Shown piece by piece: positions 18,665 through 26,483 of a stretch of 33,436 nt of DNA. This stretch comes from Oscillospiraceae bacterium. GTDB lineage: Bacteria; Bacillota; Clostridia; Oscillospirales; Oscillospiraceae. A program made the position numbers and the translations under genes. Position 1 is the first letter of the stretch, and each line of letters begins with the position of its first letter. The stretch lies in the NCBI GenBank assembly GCA_009785345.1, contig WQWL01000021.1, positions 1 through 33,436 on the forward strand. The letters run 5' to 3'. Under the pieces are notes generated by a model. It worked only from the letters and a program-made list of their open reading frames with translations. It searched no databases and had not been told where the DNA came from.

Positions 18665-19412
18665 TATTTATTTTCTCCTTCTGATATTGCCATATCAAAT
18701 AAAATTTGTCGTATTGTTATAATTATTTATTTTATTAATTATGTCATAATTTGGTTATATCATTTTATTAGCTTCTTTTCACACAACAACTATCAGAAGA
18801 GACACTACGCCCAACGCACAATCAGACTTAGTGTCTCTTTTAATTTTGTTACTACTATGTGGTTTGTGAATGAATATCATAATATACTAATCCCTCTCAT
18901 ATTACTCGTAAAACCCCTAACTTAAGTAGGAGTAACCTTCCAACAAGCAATAAGTGATTAATTCGGATATGATACGAGAGCTTCATAAATTTACAAGTGC
19001 GATTATGTCATCTAAATGCATAAATGCAATACCTTTTTGAATTATTTTTCATATTTCGTCCACATTTGGCAATACTGTACCATATTTATGTGGTAATTAT
19101 CCCATTGGCACATGAATCACACAGTATTAGGATGATGATTTCGCAAAAATGCATATTTAAATTTCATACAGCTAACAGCTGATGTAAAGTTTTGTGAAAT
19201 ATAATTCATACTAACACACTCATATCGTTTTGTAAATAAATATTCAGTAAATTATTAATACATTTTGTGTGCCTATTTTTATTGAGCTCAGCGGGCGGCG
19301 TTTAATATCAACCACAAAACGTTTAATTTTCTACACTTCTCCCCTGCAAACGATTATTGAAATGTGTAAGAAGTTTGTGTTAGCATTTTACTGATAAGCG
19401 GAGGTAAAGTGT
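18665..19412. other. AT-rich noncoding stretch with one plus-strand terminator hairpin
   Basis: About 750 bp without a credible gene on either strand. It must hold the promoter of the minus-strand cassette (18664) and that of comEC (19413). For comEC, TTGAAA-18-TAGCAT at about 19357-19386 is a weak candidate. The only strong structure is an 11-bp hairpin at 18797-18839. The composition is unusually AT-rich between 18700 and 18770. Confidence 0.6.
18797..18851 (+). terminator. Orphan plus-strand terminator-like hairpin
   Basis: An 11-bp perfect stem, AAGAGACACTA / TAGTGTCTCTT, with a 21-nt loop, followed on the plus strand by TTAATTTTGTT. No plus-strand gene lies upstream, so it may end a small RNA that starts between 18665 and 18797, or block antisense transcription into the intergenic region. 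Confidence 0.5.
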
Positions 19413-21698
19413 ATGCGCAAACTTGCTATAATATCATTTTATTTTGCAGTTGCTATTTTTCTTTCAAAATATTTAGCAGCACATGAGTGGCTATTGATTT
19501 GTGGAGGCATAGCGGCTGTTTGTTCACTTGCTGGTTTCTTTTTTACAGGCAATAATCGAAAACGTATAATAATTGCTTTATTAGCAGTAGCAATTGGCTT
19601 TCTTTGGTTTTGGACTTACGAGACTATTTTCGTGAAACCATATTTTGCACTACACGAAGAAACTATGGCCACAACTGTTACAATAACTGATTATCCTGTA
19701 GCTAGGCGAACACGTGGATATCGTGTTGATGCATCATTTCGACTAGATGGACAACGAGCAACGAACGTGCGATTATATTTTAATAATGAAGCTGAACTAA
19801 AACCCGGAGACATCGTTGAAGTTACTGCACAATTTCAACGTACCGATATCACAAGTGATGGTGATAGATTTGATGCTCTTATCTCAAGAGGCATTCCCCT
19901 GTCCGCACGAGTATCCGGAAATCTTTCGGTAATAGATTTCGACAACAGTATTCGGTATTTACCAAAAAGAGTTGCAGAAGCGGTTGCACAGAGGATAGAT
20001 GAAATATTCCCGGAAGACATTTCCGCATTTATGCAAGCGTTACTCATGGGCAAACGTGATAAGTTATATAGTGACACCTCACTCACGTCCTCATTATCAA
20101 CATCAGGCATAATTCATATTGTATCAGTATCCGGAATGCACATTGCATTTCTGATGGGATTTCTTGCGCAAATTATCAGAAGTAAAAAGTTGTTCTCATT
20201 TTATGGCATACCTATTTTACTTTTCTTCATGGCAATGACCGGCTTCACACCCGCTGTATCACGAGCCGGCATTATGCAAATATTTCTCCTGTGCGCACCA
20301 TTGTTCCGACGTGAACGTGACAGCATAACATCTCTGTCATTTGCGCTCTTGGTTCTACTTATTCTCAATCCATTTGCTATTGCTTCTGTAGGCTTGCACC
20401 TCTCATTTAGTGCAACACTTGGTATAATTTTATTTACATCAAAAATCAGATCAACTGTACTTGACTCGTTTCGGAGTAATAGGCGATTTCGAAAAAAAAT
20501 ACCAAGAGCAACACTAAACTTTGTAACATCAAACTTAGCTACAACAATTGGTGCTCTCATATTCACAATTCCGTTAACTGCAATACATTTTGGTCATGTA
20601 TCTATTATTGCACCGCTGACCAACCTGCTTACAATTGGTGCAGTGTCACTCGTTTTTCCATTAGGATTGGTTGCAGTATTATTTAGCTTTGTAATACCGA
20701 TACTCGGTAGTATTGTCGCCTTTCCTGTTTCACAAGCAGCTCGTTATATCATATATATCGCACGCGCTTTCGCTACCATACCATTTTCTATCGTTTACTC
20801 CACGAACGCACATATAATGTTGTGGCTTGCCTATGTTTACGTTATGTTTTCTTCATTACCGCTTCTAAAAGCAAGATTTCGGCAATATATTTTGCCCATT
20901 TGCATTTCTTTGATGCTGCTATTTATTCTCATACTTGTTACCCCACTATCTTCTATCGTGGACACGAACTCTATTACTGTTGTGGATGTTGGGCAAGGAT
21001 TAAGTGTAGTTGTCACATCTGATGACTTTACTATGGTTGTTGACTGTGGAAGTATAACTGCTAATAATCCGGGTGAAATAGTGCATGAATTTTTAATGAA
21101 TATCGGGCGCACATCAATTGATTTGCTCGCACTAACCCACTTTCACTCAGATCATTCGAATGGCGTGGAGTTTTTACTTAGCAGAATGTCCATTTCAGTA
21201 CTTGCAATTCCCGATCCCCAAGGAGATTTTATTGCATATGGTATAATCGAGCTTGCAAGAAGCCGAGGAACTGATATAATATACGTAACAGAAACTCTAA
21301 GCATTGAACTTGGCGATAATAATGATACTACTATATTTCTGTATCCACCAATGGGAGTGGGAGATTCTAATGAGCAAGGAATCAGTATCCTAACCATAGG
21401 CGACGTTACAGCGTTAATCACAGGCGACATGGCATCTTCAACTGAAAGAGCACTGTTGAGATTCGCAACACTCCCGAAGCTGGATGTTTTGGTTGTCGGT
21501 CACCATGGTTCGCGGCACTCTACATCCGACGAACTCTTAGATGCATTAATGCCGGATATTGCCGTAATTCCTGTCGGACGAAATAGCTTTGGTCACCCGG
21601 CACAAGAAGTGCTGGACCGTCTCGCTCGTATTGGAGCTGTTGTTTACAGAACTGATGAACATGGACATGTAACTATTAGGGCACCTCTAAAAACCTAA
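19413..21698 (+). CDS. comEC: DNA uptake channel protein ComEC/Rec2
   Basis: A 761-residue polytopic membrane protein that forms the channel for single-stranded DNA entry during natural transformation. The N-terminus has two or three helices and a soluble OB-fold-like domain (about 80-180). The ComEC competence core follows, with VSGMHIAFL and many helices (about 230-515). The C-terminus is a metallo-beta-lactamase domain with THFHSDHSNG (about residue 575) and GHHGSRHST, so the zinc-ligand histidines are kept. GGAGGT lies 9 nt before the ATG. Length is typical and there is no sign of decay. It is followed after 9 nt by holA, the usual Firmicutes arrangement. Confidence 0.95.
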   Translation: MRKLAIISFYFAVAIFLSKYLAAHEWLLICGGIAAVCSLAGFFFTGNNRKRIIIALLAVAIGFLWFWTYETIFVKPYFALHEETMATTVTITDYPVARRTRGYRVDASFRLDGQRATNVRLYFNNEAELKPGDIVEVTAQFQRTDITSDGDRFDALISRGIPLSARVSGNLSVIDFDNSIRYLPKRVAEAVAQRIDEIFPEDISAFMQALLMGKRDKLYSDTSLTSSLSTSGIIHIVSVSGMHIAFLMGFLAQIIRSKKLFSFYGIPILLFFMAMTGFTPAVSRAGIMQIFLLCAPLFRRERDSITSLSFALLVLLILNPFAIASVGLHLSFSATLGIILFTSKIRSTVLDSFRSNRRFRKKIPRATLNFVTSNLATTIGALIFTIPLTAIHFGHVSIIAPLTNLLTIGAVSLVFPLGLVAVLFSFVIPILGSIVAFPVSQAARYIIYIARAFATIPFSIVYSTNAHIMLWLAYVYVMFSSLPLLKARFRQYILPICISLMLLFILILVTPLSSIVDTNSITVVDVGQGLSVVVTSDDFTMVVDCGSITANNPGEIVHEFLMNIGRTSIDLLALTHFHSDHSNGVEFLLSRMSISVLAIPDPQGDFIAYGIIELARSRGTDIIYVTETLSIELGDNNDTTIFLYPPMGVGDSNEQGISILTIGDVTALITGDMASSTERALLRFATLPKLDVLVVGHHGSRHSTSDELLDALMPDIAVIPVGRNSFGHPAQEVLDRLARIGAVVYRTDEHGHVTIRAPLKT

Positions 21699-21707
21699 CG
21701 CCCATAT

Positions 21708-22739
21708 ATGGAGGAAAGAATAATTAGTAAAAAAAATAATTACGATACACTTGCATCTTCGATAAGAGATGGTAATGTTGATAAACTCTATATTTTTCAC
21801 GGCGAAGAACGCTATCTGCTAGAGCATAGTCTTGGCAGCATGCGAAAATTGTTATGTCCAAATGGACTTGATGGTTTTAATTATAATTATTTCGATGGTA
21901 GCAAGCTTACAGTAGATTTGCTTGAAAATGCCATAGATACACTTCCTGTTTTTGCGGATAAAACCTTTATCGAGATACATGATTTTAATTTATTTAAGGG
22001 CGATGCTAGAGAGCGATTTTGTAAAATATTCGCCGATTTACCTGATTATGTGTGTATTGTTTTTGTGTTTAACACAATTGAGTATAAGCCTGACGGTCGA
22101 CAAAAGTTAAACAAAGAATTGCTCAAGCATATGAATGTTATAGATTTTGTCGCACAAGGTCAAGACAGGCTTGTAAAATGGATAAAGCGTCATTTTGCAG
22201 ATGCCGGAAAAAACATCAGCACACATGACGCAGAGTATCTATCATTTATTACAGGTGGATTGATGGTAAATCTTAAAGGTGAAATTGAGAAGGTCGCTGC
22301 ATATTCAAAGAGCGAAATGATAACAAAACAAGATATTGATACAGTTGTTACACCTGTTCTCGATACAGTTGTCTACAAGCTCGCAGATGCACTCGCTAGT
22401 CGTAATAGTAAACAAGCATTGCAGATACTTGATGAGCTTTTCCAAATGAGAGAAGTCCCGCACAGACTTATTTCCAGTGTATCGATAAAAATGCGTCAAC
22501 TACTAGCTGCCAGAATCTGCATTGAAAACAATCTAGATAAAGCGAAATTAATGAAACTCACCGGCATAAGGTTTGATTTTCAAGCAAAGATGCTTATGAA
22601 TACTGCTAACAAAGCCAAGCTTTCTGAATGTCGCGCAGCTGTTCTAGCTTGTGCTGCAACTGCACTAGAACTAAATAGCACTTCCACTAATCCCGAGTCA
22701 CAAATGATTGAGCTGGTAACAAAATTGGCGTTGGTGTAA
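21708..22739 (+). CDS. holA: DNA polymerase III delta subunit
   Basis: A 343-residue clamp-loader subunit that opens the beta sliding clamp. The N-terminal AAA+-like domain has the family segment KLYIFHGEERYLLEHSL, and the C-terminal helical collar (about 210-343) contains REVPHRLISSVSIKMRQLL. It follows comEC by 9 nt. The start is uncertain: the ATG at 21708 has no upstream Shine-Dalgarno sequence, whereas GGAGG lies just inside it (21710-21714) and is well spaced (8 nt) for an ATT codon at 21723. That would remove only five residues, so function is unaffected. In many Firmicutes rpsT follows; here a palindromic repeat and rnmV do. Confidence 0.92.
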   Translation: MEERIISKKNNYDTLASSIRDGNVDKLYIFHGEERYLLEHSLGSMRKLLCPNGLDGFNYNYFDGSKLTVDLLENAIDTLPVFADKTFIEIHDFNLFKGDARERFCKIFADLPDYVCIVFVFNTIEYKPDGRQKLNKELLKHMNVIDFVAQGQDRLVKWIKRHFADAGKNISTHDAEYLSFITGGLMVNLKGEIEKVAAYSKSEMITKQDIDTVVTPVLDTVVYKLADALASRNSKQALQILDELFQMREVPHRLISSVSIKMRQLLAARICIENNLDKAKLMKLTGIRFDFQAKMLMNTANKAKLSECRAAVLACAATALELNSTSTNPESQMIELVTKLALV

Positions 22740-22783
22740 TGCAGGAAATTCTTTTATCAGAGGTCACTGAAAAGTTCTCGTTC

Positions 22784-22860
22784 GTCATCCCGGGCTTGAC
22801 CCGGGATCTATTACAAAGTTTGATTCTAATAGATTGCGGCTCGGAGGCCGCAATGACGAT
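22784..22860. repeat. 77-bp double-palindrome dispersed repeat, copy B
   Basis: Matches 14-90 at 74 of 77 positions, in the same orientation, and lies in the gap between holA and rnmV. Ends are inverted (CGTCAT / ATGACGA). No target duplication is evident next to it. Confidence 0.88.
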
Positions 22861-22904
22861 GTTGTGCAGTCGGAAACTATAATAGTAAAGGAATGGTCAT
22901 TCAT

Positions 22905-23519
22905 TTGAAGCAAGTACATGAAGTAATCGTCGTTGAGGGACAATATGATAAAAATAGGGTAAGCCAGGTCGTTGATGCAACAATAATTGAGACATCAGGC
23001 TTTGGCTTTATTAAGAATGCAGATAAAGTTACGCTACTTCGTAAACTTGCAGAAAAGCGTGGCATTATTATACTTACAGATAATGATAAAGCAGGCTTCT
23101 TTATTCGTGGGCGATTGAAAGATATACTTGGAAACAAAAATATTAAGCATGCATATATCCCTGATATAAAAGGACAAGAGAAGCGAAAAAAAGTTCAATC
23201 AAAAGAAGGCAAGCTTGGGGTCGAGAGCATGAGTAAAGATGCCATTATTAAAGCTCTAACATTGGCTGGTGCTACTTTTACAGATGAAGCTCTTCCTAAA
23301 ATATCTGCAAATACGCGCATAACAAAGGCTGATTTGTTCGAACTTGGACTGACAGGACAAGTTCATAGCTCACTGAAACGAAGAGAACTATTAAAACAAT
23401 TACAGCTTCCTGAGCGTCTACCAACAAACGGGCTTTTAGATGTACTGAATATACTGTACTCAAAAGATGAATTTATCGAATATTTTTCAAATCCCGAAAA
23501 TAGTGTATACAAAGTTTAG
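22905..23519 (+). CDS. rnmV: Ribonuclease M5
   Basis: A 204-residue endonuclease that matures 5S rRNA in low-GC Gram-positive bacteria. The N-terminal Toprim domain is clear: VIVVEGQYD carries the catalytic Glu, and LTDNDKAGFFIR the DxD metal site. The C-terminal part holds the M5-specific region (KEGKLGVESM and the later LFELGLTG). I chose the TTG at 22905. AAAGGA ends 12 nt upstream, exactly the spacing at nrdR and the V-ATPase genes, and the protein then starts MKQVHEVIVVEG like other M5 proteins. An ATG at 22893 lies too close to AAAGGA. It sits downstream of the palindromic repeat and ahead of nrdR. Confidence 0.93.
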   Translation: MKQVHEVIVVEGQYDKNRVSQVVDATIIETSGFGFIKNADKVTLLRKLAEKRGIIILTDNDKAGFFIRGRLKDILGNKNIKHAYIPDIKGQEKRKKVQSKEGKLGVESMSKDAIIKALTLAGATFTDEALPKISANTRITKADLFELGLTGQVHSSLKRRELLKQLQLPERLPTNGLLDVLNILYSKDEFIEYFSNPENSVYKV

Positions 23520-23537
23520 TGCATTATGTTATACTGC

Positions 23538-23553
23538 ACACAATATATTGATA
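23538..23553. promoter_or_regulatory. NrdR-box-like site upstream of nrdR
   Basis: ACACAATATATTGATA matches the nrdD box at 13231 in its first 13 positions and holds the core palindrome CAATATATTG. It lies about 90 bp before the nrdR start. It suggests that nrdR controls its own expression. Confidence 0.65.
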
Positions 23554-23644
23554 TAGAGTACTTCATAAACAAAATAATCAGCTTTTTCTTGCGCCATTTT
23601 ATTTACGTAGTACTAAAGTTAATCTGAAAGGAATGTGCAATATA

Positions 23645-24100
23645 ATGAAATGTCCTTTTTGTGGGTATTATGAAAGCAAGGTTGTCGATTCTCGACCTGC
23701 CGAGGAAGGCGCAACTATTCGTAGAAGGCGTGAATGCCTGAGTTGTAATAAAAGATTTACCACTTACGAAATCATGGAACGGCTACCTCTTGTTGTTGTG
23801 AAAAAAGACGGCAGTAGGCAAACATTCGATAAACAAAAGGTTATTAATGGAATGCTTAGAGCATGCGAAAAGCGCCCTGTATCCCTCGCAGAACTCTCTA
23901 ATTTCGCTGATGAGATTGAGCAAGAACTACAAAATTCACTCGAACGTGAAATTAAGACAACAGATATTGGCGAAATGATTATGGGAGGTCTAAAATCTCT
24001 CGATGAAGTTGCATATGTTAGATTTGCTTCTGTTTATCGTCAATTCCGCGACATAAGCTCCTTTATGGAAGAGCTTAACAGGTTGCTATTAGAAGATTAA
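23645..24100 (+). CDS. nrdR: Transcriptional repressor NrdR
   Basis: A 151-residue repressor of ribonucleotide reductase genes that senses ATP/dATP. The N-terminal zinc ribbon uses Cys3, Cys6, Cys31 and Cys34 (CPFC and CLSC) with the conserved RRRRECLSC segment. The ATP-cone domain (about 49-139) starts [20 protein letters not shown]. The ATG at 23645 follows AAAGGA by 12 nt; an upstream in-frame codon is unlikely to be used. NrdR boxes are seen upstream of nrdD and of nrdR itself, so target and regulator are both in this window. Confidence 0.96.
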   Translation: MKCPFCGYYESKVVDSRPAEEGATIRRRRECLSCNKRFTTYEIMERLPLVVVKKDGSRQTFDKQKVINGMLRACEKRPVSLAELSNFADEIEQELQNSLEREIKTTDIGEMIMGGLKSLDEVAYVRFASVYRQFRDISSFMEELNRLLLED

Positions 24101-24132
24101 TAACATTTCAAAATAATATAGTGTAGCGAAAC

Positions 24133-24154
24133 GGGTCGTCAAGGATGCCGACCC
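24133..24154 (+). terminator. Hairpin after nrdR
   Basis: Six-bp GC-rich stem GGGTCG / CGACCC with a 10-nt loop, 33 nt after the nrdR stop. No U-tract follows, so it is a weak terminator candidate. Confidence 0.3.
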
Positions 24155-24194
24155 CTGCATGATGCGATTTCATTTCAAATAAATGTCTCGTATA

Positions 24195-24357
24195 TATACT
24201 CGCGAGCAAAAACATTTGCCGTCACTACACTGGTATTTTGCCGATATACGTTGCGTCAAATTCTTGAAAGGCCACTGGCATTACTGCTAATTTGCCACAA
24301 CGCCTATCAACAAAATATTCAGCGTATTAACAGCAAATGTTTTCGCTCGCGAGTATA
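24195..24357. repeat. 163-bp element bounded by 25-bp inverted repeats
   Basis: Arms at 24195-24219 and 24333-24357 are inverted copies matching at 24 of 25 positions. Each begins or ends with TATACTCGCGAG. The interior is noncoding and contains CTTGAAAGGCCACTGGCATT (24263-24282), a module that recurs in inverted form at 33386-33407. It lies in the 313-bp gap between the convergent genes nrdR and 24414. It looks like a MITE-like insertion; no flanking duplication was identified. Confidence 0.75.
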
Positions 24358-24413
24358 GTAGGAATCGGCTTCCAAACGTCCCATTATTATTGCTTTGTAG
24401 CTATTGCGCCATT

Positions 24414-25295
24414 TTACTCTATGTCTTCAACAATTTCATCAGGTGGCTGATCTAGTATTTCCGGACTTTTCAACAAGCTTTTAAAAACCTTGAAAGCCTG
24501 TGAAAAATAAAATCCGTCACATATTCGTTCATCAACAACTAACTTAAATTCAATGTACCTTTTCGAACTTACATTTCCTTTTGAGTCCATCTCATATACT
24601 TTCTTCTTTGCACCCATAGCTATAAATACCGGTAGATTACCAAAGTTATATAAATGATGATATATTGCAGGAAGCCCAATTGAACCCAAATCGGTCATTA
24701 TTACAGAACCATGAAATGGACTTCCATCAAGAATAACTTTTGGTAGCATTCCAAAATAATCTAGTAATTTTAAAAATCCAACCGTGCATCTCAGGATGCC
24801 TCTCGGAAGCTTCATGAAACTTGCCGCAAGTTTATCTGTTTTTGTTTCGTCTCCATCATTTCTTACTTTATTTATTTCTTCATTTAGTTTATGATAAACA
24901 TCAGTTATTGTTTCATTACGCTCAAATGCAATCTTAACTGATGTCTCACTTGCATCAGTTCTTAGTCGCTTTTTAATAGTCATCATGAACTCAACATTTT
25001 CTCGGGCATATATTCTTTGACCCGAACAGAATCTATTAATTCCGGGATATTGTGCAGCCGTTCTTATATACGTTGCTATAAAGAGATGCAGCATTCCCAT
25101 GCCTGGATACCCATCTATCCTTTTTTTTCTTAAGAATCGTTCAATTTCAGTTATCTCGATTGTTTCAGAAAAATAATTACTAGCTTCACTTTTCTCCTTC
25201 ATGATGAACGGAATCATTGCATTATAAGGATCGAGCTTTCGGAGACGTCTTCCATCACGTCTATCTCCGAACCTCTTCTTCCGTTTTTTTTCCAT
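24414..25295 (-). CDS. 2-oxoacid dehydrogenase E2/CAT-fold protein, probably non-catalytic
   Basis: A 293-residue protein resembling the catalytic domain of 2-oxoacid dehydrogenase acyltransferases (chloramphenicol-acetyltransferase fold), without lipoyl or subunit-binding domains. The C-terminal segment KLVVDERICDGFYFSQAF aligns with the active-site HxxxDG motif, but Glu stands where the catalytic His should be. A basic N-terminus (MEKKRKKRFGDRRDGRR) could bind nucleic acid or acidic partners. The ATG at 25295 follows AAAGGAATGGTCATT; an in-frame upstream extension to 25406 lacks a site and crosses the leader. A strong promoter lies 170 bp upstream, divergent from the V-ATPase-like operon. 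It may be an inactive homologue or a differently acting acyltransferase. Confidence 0.75.
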   Translation of the reverse strand: MEKKRKKRFGDRRDGRRLRKLDPYNAMIPFIMKEKSEASNYFSETIEITEIERFLRKKRIDGYPGMGMLHLFIATYIRTAAQYPGINRFCSGQRIYARENVEFMMTIKKRLRTDASETSVKIAFERNETITDVYHKLNEEINKVRNDGDETKTDKLAASFMKLPRGILRCTVGFLKLLDYFGMLPKVILDGSPFHGSVIMTDLGSIGLPAIYHHLYNFGNLPVFIAMGAKKKVYEMDSKGNVSSKRYIEFKLVVDERICDGFYFSQAFKVFKSLLKSPEILDQPPDEIVEDIE

Positions 25296-25405
25296 TGTAA
25301 ATGACCATTCCTTTCGTACTGCTCCAAACATGAATAAAGAATAGGCACTCTGCGCATTAATTTGCGGTTCCCCCCTGGGAGAACAAAGTGGCACATTCTC
25401 ACGCA

Positions 25406-25425
25406 AGTCTGAATTTATTCAAACT
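25406..25425. promoter_or_regulatory. 20-bp operator-like palindrome, copy 1
   Basis: AGTCTGAATTTATTCAAACT, an inverted repeat with one mismatch, in the leader of the minus-strand E2-like gene and close to its promoter. A second copy lies at 25889-25908. Confidence 0.5.
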
Positions 25426-25460
25426 CACCATTCCATATGTGATTTATTATTGCTTAACGA

Positions 25461-25489
25461 ATTTTACATTATTGACATATACTTGTCAA
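25461..25489 (-). promoter_or_regulatory. Promoter of the E2-like gene
   Basis: On the minus strand TTGACA (25489-25484), a 17-bp spacer and TAAAAT (25466-25461). Its -35 box is one arm of the palindrome TTGACA-N6-TGTCAA (25472-25489). Confidence 0.75.
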
Positions 25490-25512
25490 ATTCACTATGT
25501 ATATGTTATCAT
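25483..25512 (+). promoter_or_regulatory. Promoter of the V-ATPase-like operon
   Basis: TTGTCA (25483-25488), an 18-bp spacer and TATCAT (25507-25512), each 5 of 6 to consensus. The -35 overlaps that of the divergent promoter, so a protein bound at the palindrome would affect both. ACATATAC / GTATATGT form a further inverted pair here. Confidence 0.55.
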
Positions 25513-25574
25513 GAAAAATATATTATTTTTATGCATATTTCTATAGTTTCAATTTGAAAGGAATGTCTGGTAGT

Positions 25575-25889
25575 ATGCTAGCTGACAACTTAAAAAAAAT
25601 ACTCGCTGCTGAAGATGAAGCAAATCAATTAAAGTATATCATTCTCAACAGGTCAAAGGAAACAATTGAGCAAACAAAAATCGATGGCGAAAAAGCACTA
25701 ACTGAAGCCCGTACTCGCGCCGAGCGCGAAATTGAACAGTTAAAAAAATCAGCTGATCAAAGAGCCATGGAAGCCGCATCAGAACTAGCTTCATCAACGG
25801 CAAATCGTCTTGCTACGATGCATGCACGGTCAGAAAAGCGTATGGAAATGGTTGCTGAACGAATCTTTGAAAGGATTAAAAGCGTATAA
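25575..25889 (+). CDS. V-type ATPase peripheral-stalk subunit G/H
   Basis: A 104-residue, almost entirely helical, charged protein resembling the V-type ATP synthase H (G) subunit, which pairs with subunit E to form the peripheral stalk. It has an initial short helix (LADNLKKILAAEDEANQ), then a long Glu/Lys/Arg/Ala coiled coil to the end; length fits the family. I chose ATG 25575, 12 nt after AAAGGA, as at other genes here; ATG 25563 abuts the ribosome-binding site. It is the first gene of a three-gene operon with shortened I and E homologues, and no rotor or catalytic subunits follow. A palindrome overlaps its stop codon. Confidence 0.75.
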   Translation: MLADNLKKILAAEDEANQLKYIILNRSKETIEQTKIDGEKALTEARTRAEREIEQLKKSADQRAMEAASELASSTANRLATMHARSEKRMEMVAERIFERIKSV

Positions 25890-25908
25890 GTTTGAATAAA
25901 TTCAAACT
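25889..25908. promoter_or_regulatory. 20-bp operator-like palindrome, copy 2
   Basis: AGTTTGAATAAATTCAAACT, perfect inverted arms of nine bases, starting at the last base of the subunit G/H stop codon. It matches copy 1 (25406-25425) at 17 of 20 positions. Confidence 0.5.
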
Positions 25909-25926
25909 ATACGAGAGAATTTGCCA

Positions 25927-25950
25927 ATTGCGCTCATGAGGAAGCGCAAT
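25927..25950 (+). promoter_or_regulatory. Hairpin between the G/H and I-like genes
   Basis: Perfect 8-bp stem ATTGCGCT / AGCGCAAT with an 8-nt loop, in the 134-bp spacer. No U-tract. Just downstream, AATGACCAT (25961-25969) could pair with ATGGTCATT (26012-26020), which lies immediately after the AAAGGA of the next gene. Confidence 0.4.
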
Positions 25951-26023
25951 AGATGCACGAAATGACCATCACTTCTCAAGGTCGCTTTGTGTCTAAAGAT
26001 TTTCGAAAGGAATGGTCATTATA

Positions 26024-26452
26024 ATGGCTGCAATCAAAAAAATCAGTATGATTATTTCGCATTCAGATGTCGTTAATTTAATAAGCGAGCTAATATATTT
26101 GGAATGTTTTGAGCCTATGGAACCTGAGATAGCATTTAATCTATCTGAACTTGATAATTACATTGAACGCGAGACTATGGATCTCGAACCCTATGAAGTT
26201 AATATTGAAAGCCTTACATTGTTAACAACAAAATATACATACACGCTTATAGGATGGATGCCTGCTGAGTTTGAGTCAGAGCTTACATCAGCACTTTCCG
26301 GTCTTACGTGTGCATGGGAGATTGAAGATCCGGAGCCTGATGAGGCTGAGTATGCTCCTGTATATATAAAGCATCCGCATTTGTTTGGAAAACTTCGCAG
26401 TGCCGGTCGTAGCGTTTTCGAACCACTTGCCAAAAAACAAATTGTTTTCTAA
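26024..26452 (+). CDS. Shortened V-type ATPase subunit I (soluble part only)
   Basis: A 142-residue protein that reads like two pieces of the soluble N-terminal domain of V-type ATPase subunit I (subunit a), normally about 650 residues. The start MAAIKKISMIISHSDVVNLI matches the usual first strand and helix. The later YTLIGWMPAEFESELTSAL matches the GW-P segment, and APVYIKHPHLFGKL resembles the P-LLKNP stretch just before the membrane domain. The long coiled coil and the whole membrane domain are absent, yet the frame is open. Start at 26024, 12 nt after AAAGGA. It lies between G/H and E homologues, the usual operon order, but subunit K is missing after it. Identity as a subunit I derivative is inferred from these segments. 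Confidence 0.65.
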   Translation: MAAIKKISMIISHSDVVNLISELIYLECFEPMEPEIAFNLSELDNYIERETMDLEPYEVNIESLTLLTTKYTYTLIGWMPAEFESELTSALSGLTCAWEIEDPEPDEAEYAPVYIKHPHLFGKLRSAGRSVFEPLAKKQIVF

Positions 26453-26483
26453 AATAAGCACATCGAAAGGAATTATAAAATCT

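Noticed and set aside
18626-18925. 99-aa plus-strand frame in the AT-rich gap
   Set aside because: It overlaps the 83-aa gene antisense, contains the terminator hairpin and has AT-driven composition.
24414-25406. Longer start of the E2-like gene at 25406
   Set aside because: The extra 37 codons cross the leader, contain no family sequence and have no ribosome-binding site; the ATG at 25295 has AAAGGA.
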